In this document: piece after piece, positions 39,454 to 49,717 of the stretch
Layout of the letters: each line of letters begins with the position of its first letter
How positions within the stretch are numbered: position 1 is the stretch's first letter
Assembly: GCA_001303585.1 (NCBI GenBank)
Contig: LJTT01000014.1
Span: forward strand, 1-64,000
From: Betaproteobacteria bacterium SG8_41
GTDB lineage: Bacteria; Pseudomonadota; Gammaproteobacteria; Burkholderiales; SG8-41
Reading direction: 5' to 3'
DNA: 64,000 nt
Notes under the pieces: model-generated
Database searches by the model: none
Told to the model about the DNA's origin: nothing
What the model saw: the letters and a program-made list of their open reading frames with translations, nothing else
Position numbers and translations under genes: made by a program

Positions 39454-41181
39454 CTAGCCCATGGTGCGCTTCAGCAACGGCCGCAGCCGCGCCAGCGTGC
39501 GCGTGTTGAGGATGTCGTCCGCCGCGAGCCAGCCGCGCCGCGCCTGCCCGATGCCGAGGCGCAGGTGAGCGAAGTCGTAGGTGCTGTGCGCATCGGAGTT
39601 GACCGCAACCAGCACCCCCTCCTCGCGCGCCATCTGGCAGTTGACGTCCGTGAGATCGAGCCGGTCCGGCTGCACGTTCAGCTCGAGAAAACAGCCGCGC
39701 TTCTTCGCGGCGCGAGTGACGCGCAGCATGTCTGCGTCGATCGCCTCGCGCTCGCCGATGAGACGCGCGGACGGGTGTGCGAGCAGCGTGAAATAGCGGT
39801 TGTCGATGGCGCGCATAAGCCGCGCGGTTTGCTTCGACCGCGACAGGCCGAATGCGCTGTGCACGGCGCCCACCACGAGATCGAGCCGGGACAAGACGGA
39901 GTCGGGAAGATCAAGGCTGCCGTTCTCCAGGATGTCGACCTCGATGCCCTTCAGCACCGTGATGCCCTTCAGCTCGCCGTTCAGCTGGTCGATCTCATCG
40001 ATCTGTTTCAGCAGGCGTACCGGATCAAGGCCCCGCGCCACGGTGAGCCGGCGCGAGTGCTCGGTGACCGCGAGATAGGACAGGCCCGCGGCCTTCGCAC
40101 CGGCCGCCATCTCGCGCAGCGTGTGCCGCCCGTCAGTTGCCTTGGTATGCACGTGCAAATCGCCTTTGAGATCGTCCGGCTCGACGAGGCGGGGCAGGCG
40201 CTCGGCGCGGGCCGCTTCGATTTCGCCGCGGTCCTCGCGTAATTCAGGCGGAATAAAAGGGAGCTTTACAGCGGCGAACACCGATTCCTCGGTTTCTCCG
40301 GCAATCCGCTTCTTGCCGCGGAAAACGCCATATTCATTGAGCTTCAGGTCGCGTGCCTGGGCCAGGCGCCGCACCGCGATGTTGTGCGCTTTCGAGCCGG
40401 TGAAATAGTGCAGCGCGGCGCCATAACTCTCAGTCGGGACCAGCCGCAGGTCGACCTGCAGTCCGCTTTTCAGCCTCACGCTCGAGCGCGTCTCGCCGTG
40501 CGCAAGCACGGTCTTGACCTCATCGTAGCGGGTGAAGCGCTCCATGACCGCGCCGCCCTTGCGTGCCGCGACCAGGATGTCGAGGTCGCCCACGGTCTCG
40601 CGCATGCGGCGAAAACTTCCGCATACCGTCACCTTTTGCACGCCCGGCGTTTTCGCAAGATAGCTCTCCAGCGCCTCCGCATATTGGGCGGCAACCGTGA
40701 GCTTGTAGCGCTCCGGGCTTGCGCCGCGCTCGCGAAGGGCCTGCAAAATGCTCGCTTCGGTTTTGGTGCCGAATCCCGCGATTTCGCGGATGCGTCCCGC
40801 TCCTGCGGCGCGCTTCAGCTCTTCCACCGTCTTGATCTTGAGCTTGTCGTGCAGGAGCTTCACGCGCTTGGGCCCAAGGCCCGGAATCTTGAGCAACTCG
40901 GTGATGGCGGGCGGCATCTGGCGGTGCAGCTGCTCGAGAAGCTTGCAGGTGCCGCTTTCGCAAATCTCGCGGATCTTCCCGGCGAGATCCGTCCCAATGC
41001 CGGGAAGCTTTGGCAGCTCCCGCCCCTCGTCGATCAATGTCTTGAGATCGCGCCCCAACTCGGCCACGCTGCGCGCCGCGTTGCGGTATGCCCGCACGCG
41101 GAAGGGATTCTCACCGCGAATCTCGAGCAGATCCGCAATCTCTTCGAAAATGGCGCCAATGTCCGCGTTGTGCACCGGCAT
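39454..41181 (-). CDS. polX: DNA polymerase X family protein with PHP domain
   Basis: MPVHNADIGAIFEEIADLLEIRGENPFRVRAYRNAAR; HhH; CGSFRRMRETVGDLDILVAA; PHP GDLHVHTKATDGRHT. Confidence 0.94.
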   Translation of the reverse strand: MPVHNADIGAIFEEIADLLEIRGENPFRVRAYRNAARSVAELGRDLKTLIDEGRELPKLPGIGTDLAGKIREICESGTCKLLEQLHRQMPPAITELLKIPGLGPKRVKLLHDKLKIKTVEELKRAAGAGRIREIAGFGTKTEASILQALRERGASPERYKLTVAAQYAEALESYLAKTPGVQKVTVCGSFRRMRETVGDLDILVAARKGGAVMERFTRYDEVKTVLAHGETRSSVRLKSGLQVDLRLVPTESYGAALHYFTGSKAHNIAVRRLAQARDLKLNEYGVFRGKKRIAGETEESVFAAVKLPFIPPELREDRGEIEAARAERLPRLVEPDDLKGDLHVHTKATDGRHTLREMAAGAKAAGLSYLAVTEHSRRLTVARGLDPVRLLKQIDEIDQLNGELKGITVLKGIEVDILENGSLDLPDSVLSRLDLVVGAVHSAFGLSRSKQTARLMRAIDNRYFTLLAHPSARLIGEREAIDADMLRVTRAAKKRGCFLELNVQPDRLDLTDVNCQMAREEGVLVAVNSDAHSTYDFAHLRLGIGQARRGWLAADDILNTRTLARLRPLLKRTMG

Positions 41182-41216
41182 GCCGTCGACGTTAGTCCGC
41201 AACCCTGGTGGCATCG

Positions 41217-41230
41217 TTGACCCAGATCAA
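41217..41230. promoter_or_regulatory. FNR-type box TTGACCCAGATCAA
   Basis: Between divergent polX and the COG2187-kinase gene; TGTAAT on + strand at exact class II spacing. Confidence 0.85.
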
Positions 41231-41263
41231 CAATCGTCCGACCTCGATAAGATGTAATGATTC

Positions 41264-42919
41264 ATGGCTGGAATTTCCGGGATCGCGCAAACATACGGGC
41301 ACGACACCATGAACGCGGCCCAGGTTGAGCAGCAGAACAGCGCAGCATTTCTCCCCGCCGCGCTGCAACGTCCTGAATGCTATTCCCATCCGGCCCGAAG
41401 CATACGGGTGCTTGAAACCCACATATCCTGGGTGCTGCTGACGGGCGAGTATGCTTACAAGATCAAGAAGCCGGTCGATTTGGGCTTCGTCGATTTCTCC
41501 ACGCTCGAAAAGCGCCGGCATTATTGCGAAGAAGAGGTGCGCCTCAATCGACGGCTTGCGCCCGAACTCTATCTCGATGTGGTCACTGTTCGCGGCAGCC
41601 CGGCGGCCCCGCACATCGGAGGGGATGGCCCGCTTCTCGACTACGCGGTCAAGATGCGCGAGTTTCCCCAGGAAGCCCTGGCATCGTGGCTACTCGAGCA
41701 CGGCCGGTTTGGCGCCGGCGAAATCGATGCGCTCGCGGCGCTGATCGCGGATTTTCACGCCGGGGCGGCCCGGGCAGGGCCTGGCGAGCGCTTGGGCGCG
41801 CCCGACACCGTGTGCGCGGCAGCGCTCCAGAATTTCGAGCAGATCATGCCGCGCTTGCGGCTCGCCCGCGACAAGGAGACCGTTCAGCTTCTGCGCGAAT
41901 GGACGGAGCGCGAATTTCGGGACCGCTGCGGCGAGCTTGCGGCGCGCAAGCGCGCCGGCTTCATACGCGAATGCCATGGCGATCTCCATCTGCGCAACAT
42001 CGTGGTAAGCGGGGGCCGGCCGGTTCCCTTCGACTGCATCGAATTCAACGATGAGCTGCGCTGGATCGACATCGCGAGCGAGGTCGCGTTCGTGGTCATG
42101 GATCTTCATGATCGCGGCCGGCCGGATCTCGGGTGGCGCTTTCTCAACCGCTATTTCGAGGCAAGCGGCGACTACGACGCCCTGGCAGTGTTGCGTTTTT
42201 ACCTCGTCTACCGGGCGCTGGTGCGGGCGAAAGTGCATCTCATCCGCTCGCAACAGCCCGGCCTGCTGGCAAGTGACAAGTCGCGGCTTCAAATCGCGTT
42301 TCACGGTTATCTGCGGCTCGCTTCGCGGCTTTCCGCGGTGGGCGGCGTTGCCCTCCTCATCACACATGGGGTGTCCGGTTCGGGCAAGACGACCGCCACG
42401 CAATCGCTTATCGAGCTGCTTGGCGCAGTCCGTGTGCGCTCCGACGTGGAGCGCAAGCGCCTGCACGGAATAAAGCCGCTCGAGCCCAGCCGGTCCGGGC
42501 CGGATGCCGGCATCTACACGGCGTCAGCGACGAAAGCCACGTATGAACGCCTGCTCACCGTGACGGAACGCGCCATCAAGGCAGGCTACCCCGCGATTGT
42601 CGACGCAGCATTCCTCAGGCGCGCCGAGCGGGAGCAGTTCCATCGCCTGGCGCAGCGCTGCGGCGTTCCGTTCGTCATACTCGATTTCGACGCGCCGGAG
42701 AAAATTCTGCGCGAACGGGTCACGCGGCGCGCCGCAACCGGCGCCGACGCTTCCGAGGCCGACCTCGCGGTGCTGGAACGCCAGATGCAGTTCAGGGAGC
42801 GGTTGTCACCGCAGGAGAGGCTGGTCGCCGTCACGATCGACACCCGCGGTGCGGAGCACACCCCGGCCTGGCGTGCCGTGATGCGCAAACTCAGCCGCTC
42901 GCGTCGCGCCTCCGGCTGA
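41264..42919 (+). CDS. COG2187-type phosphotransferase fused to P-loop kinase (COG0645-like)
   Basis: HISWVLLTGEYAYKIKKPVDLGFVDFSTLEKRR...CHGDLHLRNIVVSGGRPVPFDCIEFN; LITHGVSGSGKTTATQSLIELL. Confidence 0.92.
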   Translation: MAGISGIAQTYGHDTMNAAQVEQQNSAAFLPAALQRPECYSHPARSIRVLETHISWVLLTGEYAYKIKKPVDLGFVDFSTLEKRRHYCEEEVRLNRRLAPELYLDVVTVRGSPAAPHIGGDGPLLDYAVKMREFPQEALASWLLEHGRFGAGEIDALAALIADFHAGAARAGPGERLGAPDTVCAAALQNFEQIMPRLRLARDKETVQLLREWTEREFRDRCGELAARKRAGFIRECHGDLHLRNIVVSGGRPVPFDCIEFNDELRWIDIASEVAFVVMDLHDRGRPDLGWRFLNRYFEASGDYDALAVLRFYLVYRALVRAKVHLIRSQQPGLLASDKSRLQIAFHGYLRLASRLSAVGGVALLITHGVSGSGKTTATQSLIELLGAVRVRSDVERKRLHGIKPLEPSRSGPDAGIYTASATKATYERLLTVTERAIKAGYPAIVDAAFLRRAEREQFHRLAQRCGVPFVILDFDAPEKILRERVTRRAATGADASEADLAVLERQMQFRERLSPQERLVAVTIDTRGAEHTPAWRAVMRKLSRSRRASG

Positions 42920-43751
42920 CAAGCACAAGAGGGCAGCCAAGTTCCCTGAGCAGGCCGCGCAGCACGCGCCGGTCGGCGGGTGCCTCGTCCTCATGCAACA
43001 AAAGGGCGGATGCGTTCTCGGCACCCACCGCCTGCAGCACGCCTTCAATGCTGCGGCCTTTCAACCAGACATATCGGGCCGCCGCACCCTGCGCCAGGAC
43101 CCATGCCCGCGCCTGCTGGCGCCGGCGATCGAAGTCCCCCACTGTGTCGGCCGTGACGAGCACGGTGAGGCGTGTAGCTGCCCGCGTCGCCAGCGCGTGC
43201 GCCGCCGCAAGAGACCGCATGCCGCGCTCCGACCCGTCGAAGAGCACGACGACCGGGCGCGAGCTCAGATAACGAAAGCCCTGGCGCGCGGAGGGCCGGC
43301 TCTCGCGCCGGCCGCCAGCAGAAACTACGGAACCCCGGGCAACCACGCCAGCGGATGCTGCGCCCAGCACGAGCAACGCACGATCCTCGCTCAATTCGAA
43401 CACAGCGTTGACCGATTGACCCCGCACAACCTGAAAGGACCAGCGCAGATTGAGCGCGGCAGCCGCAGCCGCAAGCAAGTCGCGGGTTTGCTGGGCCTGC
43501 AGCCTGAGCGCCCGCTCGATGTCGGCTGTATCGATTGGCCGCAGCAGCGCCGAGGTGAGGCCAAACTCGCGGGTAAATGGCAGCGCAGCCATGCGCACAA
43601 GCGAGACATCCTCGACAAATAGACCCGCCACTTCCGCGTCGAGGCTGGCCGCAAGCCCGATCGCAGCCTCCAGAGCGGCCTCACCGGCTGGCGTGGTGTC
43701 GAACGAGACGACGATCCGCAGGCCGGTGCTTCCACGTTCGGCAACGCTCAC
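42891..43751 (-). CDS. Universal stress protein-like (tandem Usp domains)
   Basis: RIVVSFDTTPAGEAALEAAIGLAASLDAEVAGLFVED...RPVVVLFDGSERGMRSLAAAHALA. Confidence 0.8.
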   Translation of the reverse strand: MSVAERGSTGLRIVVSFDTTPAGEAALEAAIGLAASLDAEVAGLFVEDVSLVRMAALPFTREFGLTSALLRPIDTADIERALRLQAQQTRDLLAAAAAALNLRWSFQVVRGQSVNAVFELSEDRALLVLGAASAGVVARGSVVSAGGRRESRPSARQGFRYLSSRPVVVLFDGSERGMRSLAAAHALATRAATRLTVLVTADTVGDFDRRRQQARAWVLAQGAAARYVWLKGRSIEGVLQAVGAENASALLLHEDEAPADRRVLRGLLRELGCPLVLVSRRRDASG

Positions 43752-46162
43752 GGCTTTTTCCTTTCCCGCTTCGCCTCGCGGGCGGGGCCGAGCTTGCGTT
43801 GCAATTCGGACAGCTCGCGCACGCGCCGCGCGGCCCGGCCGTTCACCGTACCCGGCGCGAACCCGCCGGTGGCAGCAGGCTCCCCGGCCGGAATACCGGT
43901 GAGCAGCTCGATCGCCTGGTCGACATGCACCACGGGATAGACATGAAAACGCCCGGCGGCGACCGCTGCAACCACATCGCCGCGCAACATCAGGTCTTCC
44001 ACGTTTGCGGCCGGAATAAGCACGCCCTGCTTGTCGTCGAGGCCGCGTGCGCTGCAGATATCGAAGAAACCTTCAATCTTCTCGTTCACTGCTCCGATCG
44101 CCTGGACTTCACCGAGCTGGTTCACCGATCCCGTCACCGCAAAGGACTGGCGGATGGGGGCATCCGCGAGCGAGGACAACAAGGCGCAAAGCTCCGCGAG
44201 CGACGCGCTGTCACCCTCCACCAGCCCATAAGTCTGCTCGAACACGAGACTCGCGGCGAGCGAGTGCGGCCGATTGGCCGAAAAGCGCGCCGCAAGAAAC
44301 GCGGAGAGGATCAGCACGCCCTTGGAATGGATCGACCCGCCGAGTTCGACCTCACGCTGCACGTCGATCAGCCTGCCATCGCCCAGCCGCGTGGTGGCGG
44401 TAATCCGCGTGGGTTCGGCGAACGCGTAATCGCCGAGCTGCAAAACGGAAAGACCGTTGATCTGGCCAACGCGCTCGCCTGCCGTGTCGATCATGACCGT
44501 GCCACGCAGGATCTGCTCGTGCATACGTTCGCGCAGCCGGTCGGCGCGGTGGCGCTGCTCCGCGATCGCCCGTTCGATGTCTGCTGCGGTTACCCGGTCC
44601 CGTCCGCCCTCGCGCGCCCAATGGTCGGCTTCGCACAGCAGGTCCGATACTGCCTCGAGATTGGCGGAGAGCTTGCGCGCGTCGCCTGCAACGCGCGCGC
44701 TGTGCTCGATCACGCGGGCAACCGCGCCGCGCTCGAAGGGCGCCAGCTTCTTCTCGCCCGCGATGGTCGCCACCAGCTGGGCGAAGAGCATGTCGTTTTC
44801 CGGCGTTCGTTCGAACCGCTCCTCGAAATCGGCAGCGACCTTGAACAGATGCCGGAAGTCGGGATCGTACGCTTGCAGAATGTAGTAGATGAAGCGATCA
44901 CCGAAAAGGACCACTTTGACATCGAGCGGAATCGGCTCGGGCGCCAGCGACGCCGTGCTGACGAGGCTGTACATCTCCGCAAGCGACTCGATGCGAATCT
45001 CCCCGTTGGAGAGCGCGCGCTTCAGCCCATCCCAAGAGAAGGGCTGCATCAGCAGCTTGCGCGCATCGAGCAGCAGGTAGCCCCCGTTGGCACGATGCAA
45101 AGCACCCGGCTTGATGAGGGCAAAGTCGGTCGCCAACGTCCCGAACTGCGCGATGTGATCGACGTGGCCGACGAGGTTCTGGTAGGTGGGATGGTCCTCC
45201 GTGACGATGAGGGAGCCCTCGCGGTCGACATGATCGACGATGAGATTCACCTGGTAGCGGCGGAACGAGGGCGCCTCCGGCGGCGCACCCATGATCGCCG
45301 CCTGCGGCTCGCGCGCCTTGATGAAATCCTCGGCGTTGTCTATTACGTCCTGCTGGACCGCTTCGACGTACTCCAGCACTCGCTGCAGATCGCGGTACTT
45401 CTCCTTCAGCTCGGCCACGTGCTGCCCGACTGCGAACAGCGTCATCTCCCGGTTGAGCTGCTTCACCCGCTCGCGCTGCTCCCGGCGCCAGCGCACGACG
45501 TTGCGGACGATGCTCTCGAGCTTGCCCTGCAGCTCGCTGATCCGTTGTTCGATACGCGAACGCTGTTCGTCATTGAACGCTGCAAAATCCTCCGCAGAAA
45601 TCACCTCGCCGTCCTTGAGCGGCGCAAAGGTAAACCCCGCGGGCGTGCGCAGCAGGCCGATGTCGTCCTTCGCGGCCTCGCGCCCCAGCTCGGTGAATGC
45701 CTTCTCGTGACGCTCGCTGAACTCCGCCTCGATCTGCCCCGCGCGCGCGCGATACTCATCGCTCTCGAACACGGCTGGAATGGCGGTGCGAAGCTCCTCG
45801 ACCAGCGTGCGCATGTCCTCACGCAACGGCGCTCCGCGACCGGCCGGCAGCTCAAGCGCGATCGGCTTCGACGGCTCGCGGAAGTTGTTGACGTACGCCC
45901 AATCGCTCACCTTCGGCCGCGCCGCCACCTTGAGCGCGAGCTCCTGTCTCACCAGTGTGCGCTTGCCAATGCCCGGCGAGCCCATCACGAAGAGGTTATA
46001 ACCCTCTCGCGCAATACCGATTCCGAACTGGACGGCACCGGCCGCCCGGGGTTGTCCGAAAAGCCGAGGCAGCGCTTCAAGCTCCACGCTCGTCTCGAAT
46101 GTAAACTGCGCTGGATCGCAGCGGCGATACAGGGCCTCGGGCGGAAGACGGTCAATGCTCAC
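43748..46162 (-). CDS. Lon-like ATP-dependent protease (AAA plus S16 domain)
   Basis: GSPGIGKRTLVRQEL; S16 domain GDSASLAELCALLSSLADAPIRQSFAVTGSVNQLGEVQAIGAVNEKIEGFF. Confidence 0.93.
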   Translation of the reverse strand: MSIDRLPPEALYRRCDPAQFTFETSVELEALPRLFGQPRAAGAVQFGIGIAREGYNLFVMGSPGIGKRTLVRQELALKVAARPKVSDWAYVNNFREPSKPIALELPAGRGAPLREDMRTLVEELRTAIPAVFESDEYRARAGQIEAEFSERHEKAFTELGREAAKDDIGLLRTPAGFTFAPLKDGEVISAEDFAAFNDEQRSRIEQRISELQGKLESIVRNVVRWRREQRERVKQLNREMTLFAVGQHVAELKEKYRDLQRVLEYVEAVQQDVIDNAEDFIKAREPQAAIMGAPPEAPSFRRYQVNLIVDHVDREGSLIVTEDHPTYQNLVGHVDHIAQFGTLATDFALIKPGALHRANGGYLLLDARKLLMQPFSWDGLKRALSNGEIRIESLAEMYSLVSTASLAPEPIPLDVKVVLFGDRFIYYILQAYDPDFRHLFKVAADFEERFERTPENDMLFAQLVATIAGEKKLAPFERGAVARVIEHSARVAGDARKLSANLEAVSDLLCEADHWAREGGRDRVTAADIERAIAEQRHRADRLRERMHEQILRGTVMIDTAGERVGQINGLSVLQLGDYAFAEPTRITATTRLGDGRLIDVQREVELGGSIHSKGVLILSAFLAARFSANRPHSLAASLVFEQTYGLVEGDSASLAELCALLSSLADAPIRQSFAVTGSVNQLGEVQAIGAVNEKIEGFFDICSARGLDDKQGVLIPAANVEDLMLRGDVVAAVAAGRFHVYPVVHVDQAIELLTGIPAGEPAATGGFAPGTVNGRAARRVRELSELQRKLGPAREAKRERKKP

Positions 46163-46194
46163 GTTAACCTCGCTTGAACCTCAAATTTGGGCGC

Positions 46195-46357
46195 ACATAA
46201 GCGCGGATCAATTCCGCGAATCGCGAATCGAGTCACCTCTTGTTTCTGTCTATCGTTGTCCATCAGCGGCAATAGAACACAAGGCGGATGGCGAAAGCGG
46301 TTTGCTTCTTGAATCGTTCAATCTGCGTTTATCTGCGGTTAATGTGCTTTTCGACCC
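46195..46357. repeat. Repeat cluster between lon-like and pncB genes
   Basis: gcgaatcgcgaatcg; caatctgcgtttatctgcggttaatgtgc. Confidence 0.78.
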
Positions 46358-47719
46358 TTACGACACGCTTTCCAAGGGCCCTGCGGTCGCACGATCCACC
46401 TCTTCGGCCAGCCGCCGCAGCGCAGGCGAGATATCGACGCAATAAGGCTCCGACGCCGTCTCGAGATCCGCGAGGCGTCGCGGCAGCCTCTCGAGACCGC
46501 CCCGCGCACGCTCCCGAATGTGGTCCAGCGGCTCGGGGGAGCCAAGACGCCTGCCTTCCCGCATCACCGGCATCAGGAGCGGCTCTCCCGCCTGCTCGTC
46601 CCCTTCCACCGTGACGATGTCGCGCTCGAAAATACCGGCGCGGTCGCTCACCCGGAACACCTGCTTGCGGCCGGGCCACGTTGCCTTGGCCGTCGAGCGC
46701 TTGCGGCGCGGCCGACCCGCGTACTCCTGCAGCTTGTAGACCGCATCGAGGAACGGCGCGTCCGCGGACGTTACGAGACTCGTGCCTACGCCAAAACCGT
46801 CGATCGGCGCGCCGGCTTCGAGCAGCTCGCGCATTCGGTACTCGTCGAGATTACCGCTCGCGAAGACGACCGCCTTGCGCAAGCCCGCTTCATCGAGGAG
46901 GCCGCGCGCCGCCCGCGCCAGCTGCCCGAGATCGCCGCTATCAAGCCGGATGCCTCGAACAGTGATGCCTTCGCGCTCAAGCTGCGGGGCAAGCTTGACG
47001 ACCTTGCGCACGCCCGCTTCCGTGTCATAAGTGTCAACCAGAAAGATGGTGCCCCTGGGAAACGCGCGCGCAAAATCGATGAAGGCCTGCGCTTCGTCGT
47101 CGTGCGCCTGCACAAAGGAGTGCGCCATGGTGCCGACCACGGGAATGCCGAAGCGCGATCCGGCCAGTACGGTCGCCGTGCTGTCGTAACCGGCAAGATA
47201 GGCCGCGCGCGCGGCCAGCAGGCCCGCCTCCGCGCCGTGCGCGCGCCGCAGGCCAAAATCAACCAGCTTCTTGCCCCGCGCGACCAGCACGCTGCGCGCC
47301 GCCTTGGTGGCGACGAGCGACTCGAAATGGACCAGGTTCATCAGCCGCGACTCGATCAGCTGCGCCTGCGGCATGGACGCCGTCACGCGCAGGATTGGCT
47401 CGTCGGGAAAGAAGATCGTGCCCTCGGGCATGGCATGCACGTCGCCGCTGAAGCGCCATTGCTCGAGGTGCTTCGGGAATTCCGGCGTAAAAAGCCCGCT
47501 GCGCGCGATCCACTCGAGCTCCTCTGGCCCGAAGCGCGCCTGCTCCAGAAAATCGAGGGCTTGCTCGAGGCCGGCCGCCATCATGAAGTTGCGGTGCTCA
47601 GGCAGCTTGCGGACGAAGAACTCGAAGACCGCGGTCGCTTCCATGCGCTGGCGATAGTACGTATGCAGCATGGTGAGCTGGTAGAGATCGGTCAGGAGCG
47701 GCGAATGCAGCGGGTCCAT
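46358..47719 (-). CDS. pncB: Nicotinate phosphoribosyltransferase
   Basis: MDPLHSPLLTDLYQLTMLHTYYRQ; GTMAHSFVQAHDDE; GIRLDSGDLGQLARAARGLLDEAG. Confidence 0.93.
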   Translation of the reverse strand: MDPLHSPLLTDLYQLTMLHTYYRQRMEATAVFEFFVRKLPEHRNFMMAAGLEQALDFLEQARFGPEELEWIARSGLFTPEFPKHLEQWRFSGDVHAMPEGTIFFPDEPILRVTASMPQAQLIESRLMNLVHFESLVATKAARSVLVARGKKLVDFGLRRAHGAEAGLLAARAAYLAGYDSTATVLAGSRFGIPVVGTMAHSFVQAHDDEAQAFIDFARAFPRGTIFLVDTYDTEAGVRKVVKLAPQLEREGITVRGIRLDSGDLGQLARAARGLLDEAGLRKAVVFASGNLDEYRMRELLEAGAPIDGFGVGTSLVTSADAPFLDAVYKLQEYAGRPRRKRSTAKATWPGRKQVFRVSDRAGIFERDIVTVEGDEQAGEPLLMPVMREGRRLGSPEPLDHIRERARGGLERLPRRLADLETASEPYCVDISPALRRLAEEVDRATAGPLESVS

Positions 47720-48300
47720 CACGCAAGCTCGTCGTAGGTGACTGGAACCGCGCCCGCGCGGCGCATCTCTTCCTCGGCGCACGCCCCGTCGCCCGGCTTC
47801 ACGTTCACCGCGCGGATCGCGTCCCTGAGCAGCAGGACCGCGAAACCGGCTTTGAGGGCGTCTCGGACGGTATGCAATATGCAGTAATCGGTGGCAAGGC
47901 CGCCAATGAGCAGGCGCTTGATCCCCCGTGCGCGCAGCCGGTCCGCGAGACCGGTCCCGTCAAAGTCCGAGTACTGCTCCGCTTCCTCGCGCGTCGCCTT
48001 GCTCACCACCTCGGTTCCAGCCGGCAGGGCCAGGTCTGCCGCAAAGGCGGCGCCCGGCGTATCACGCACGCAGTGCTCCGGCCAGCTGCCGCCCTGGTCG
48101 CGAAAGGAGCAATGTTTTGGCGGATGCCAGTCGCGACTTGCGATGACCAGCAATGCCTTCTCGTGCGCAAGCTCGAGATAGCGGTTGAGCACGGGAACCA
48201 CCGCGTCGCCCTGGGGAACGGCCAGCTTTCCGCCCGGCAGGAAATCGCGCTGCACATCGACGATCAGCAGCGCATCGCCTTTTCCGATGTTGAAGCTCAT
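47719..48300 (-). CDS. pncA: Nicotinamidase
   Basis: DALLIVDVQRDFLPGGKLAVPQGDAVVPVLN; SRDWHPPKHCSF; LLIGGLATDYCILHTVRDALKAGF. Confidence 0.94.
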   Translation of the reverse strand: MSFNIGKGDALLIVDVQRDFLPGGKLAVPQGDAVVPVLNRYLELAHEKALLVIASRDWHPPKHCSFRDQGGSWPEHCVRDTPGAAFAADLALPAGTEVVSKATREEAEQYSDFDGTGLADRLRARGIKRLLIGGLATDYCILHTVRDALKAGFAVLLLRDAIRAVNVKPGDGACAEEEMRRAGAVPVTYDELA

Positions 48301-48350
48301 GGCCGCCTTCCCACCTGGCTTCATGCTATGCCGGGGTGAGGAGCTCCAGT

Positions 48351-48364
48351 TTGATGCGGATCAA
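48351..48364. promoter_or_regulatory. FNR-type box TTGATGCGGATCAA
   Basis: Upstream of pncA-pncB; -10-like TAGCAT at exact class II spacing. Confidence 0.85.
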
Positions 48365-48484
48365 GTCGGCACGGCGTACGGGCCGCATTGCGACCCATAA
48401 ATAGCGAACGGCAGGGCTAAAGCAGGGTTTCCCTGGCCTGAGCGGCCAGCGTCTAGAGCGCGCGAGCGCCTGCGCGCATCCCGA

Positions 48485-49033
48485 TCACTTGAGGCGGACG
48501 CTGCGGCGATGGGCCATCTGGGTGCCCATTGCCTCGAGATCCTCGTGCGAGAGCAGCATTTCTGCAAGCGGATAAACCGACGCCTCCTCCATGAGGATGT
48601 GGGTCCGGTAGAGCTTGATGAACCGGTCGATCGCCAGCGGGTCGAGCGCGGAACGATCCCCTGCTGCAAGTGCCTGCAGTTCCGCGCGCAAATTGGTCCA
48701 TGCCCGCTGCATCAGCCGATGCTCGGTGGTAATGTCCGTCACCATCCGTGTCAGAGATGAGCCACGCCCCCGCGTCGCCGCGGCCATCATGCGGGGCAGA
48801 AGATCCTGCTCCTCGTCTTCTTCGTGGCAATGGCTGACTGCGTCAAGCTCGCGAATGACCTGCGCCATACTCGCGCGCGCGTCGTTGTCATAACCCCGTT
48901 TCTTGAGGCTGGGGATAAGATCGCCCAGCGCATCGCACTGACGCCGAATGCGCGCATGCGTTGCGCGCAGCACCTCGAGCGGACGGGAAAAATCCGGAAG
49001 AACGTCGCGTGCCGTACTCATCGGGCAAATCAT
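48485..49033 (-). CDS. Hemerythrin-domain protein
   Basis: LRATHARIRRQCDALGDLI...HCHEEDEEQDLLPRM...HRLMQRAW...HILMEEASVYPLAEMLL. Confidence 0.85.
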   Translation of the reverse strand: MICPMSTARDVLPDFSRPLEVLRATHARIRRQCDALGDLIPSLKKRGYDNDARASMAQVIRELDAVSHCHEEDEEQDLLPRMMAAATRGRGSSLTRMVTDITTEHRLMQRAWTNLRAELQALAAGDRSALDPLAIDRFIKLYRTHILMEEASVYPLAEMLLSHEDLEAMGTQMAHRRSVRLK

Positions 49034-49232
49034 AGGTCAAATGTCGCTCTCGTCAACATGAAAGGTTTCACAAAATCCGTCGCCTATTGGCGACATTGGC
49101 GCGCGACAGCATCCGGCGGACGAAATCTGTGACAAAAGTCACGCGAAATAGCCCTGAGTAACGCGAGGACAACGCAATCGGCAACCATCTCGTCGCGGAC
49201 TCGCATCCTGACAGGCCGCACGGACTCGCCAA

Positions 49233-49246
49233 TTGACTCGAATCAA
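49233..49246. promoter_or_regulatory. FNR-type box TTGACTCGAATCAA
   Basis: Between the hemerythrin gene and the 3' end of sirB2. Confidence 0.78.
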
Positions 49247-49301
49247 GCGCGCTCGGATATTTTTCCAGTATCCCGGCGCGGATCCAACGGCGAAGGAACC
49301 A

Positions 49302-49685
49302 CTATGCCGGCGAGAGAACGGGGCTGCGGGTCAACGCCACAGCAACGATATAGATGAACACGAATTGGGCCACGATCCAGGCAACGACGCGTCCGCGCCT
49401 CGTTCTACCGCGGCGCAGTGCCATCATGCCCAAGCCTATGTAGACAACAAGCGCAACGAGTTTCGCGGTGAGCCAGGGCTCGAGCAGAGGATACTGGCGC
49501 GACATCGCGGCCAGCGCGATCGCGCTGGCAAGCAACACAGTGTCAACGACGTGCGGCACGACGCGCACCCAGCGCGCCTCCAGCAGCGGCGCCGCACGGA
49601 GCATCAGCACGCCGCGCGTAAAGAAACCGGCATAAGACAGGGCGGCACAGCTCACATGGAGGTACTTGATGACCGTATAATCCAT
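49302..49685 (-). CDS. SirB2 family membrane protein
   Basis: MDYTVIKYLHVSCAALSYAGFFTRGVLMLR...VVPHVVDTVLLASAIALA. Confidence 0.88.
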   Translation of the reverse strand: MDYTVIKYLHVSCAALSYAGFFTRGVLMLRAAPLLEARWVRVVPHVVDTVLLASAIALAAMSRQYPLLEPWLTAKLVALVVYIGLGMMALRRGRTRRGRVVAWIVAQFVFIYIVAVALTRSPVLSPA

Positions 49686-49717
49686 AAGCTCGAGCCCAAG
49701 CGCGCGCCAGCCTGTTT

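Noticed and set aside
42891-42919. 29-bp convergent overlap between the COG2187-kinase and tandem-Usp genes
   Set aside because: Such overlaps are common in compact genomes and no specific function is indicated
43577-46177. 866-aa + strand ORF
   Set aside because: Antisense to the well-supported Lon-like gene; Arg/His/Gln-rich GC-shadow translation without recognisable domains
48433-48449. CTGGCC-tgagc-GGCCAG hairpin downstream of the hemerythrin gene
   Set aside because: Short and lacks a T-run; not strong enough to call as a terminator
49021-49050. Additional FNR-like site near the hemerythrin start (atttgacctatgatttg on minus strand)
   Set aside because: Only one half-site matches; the palindrome is broken
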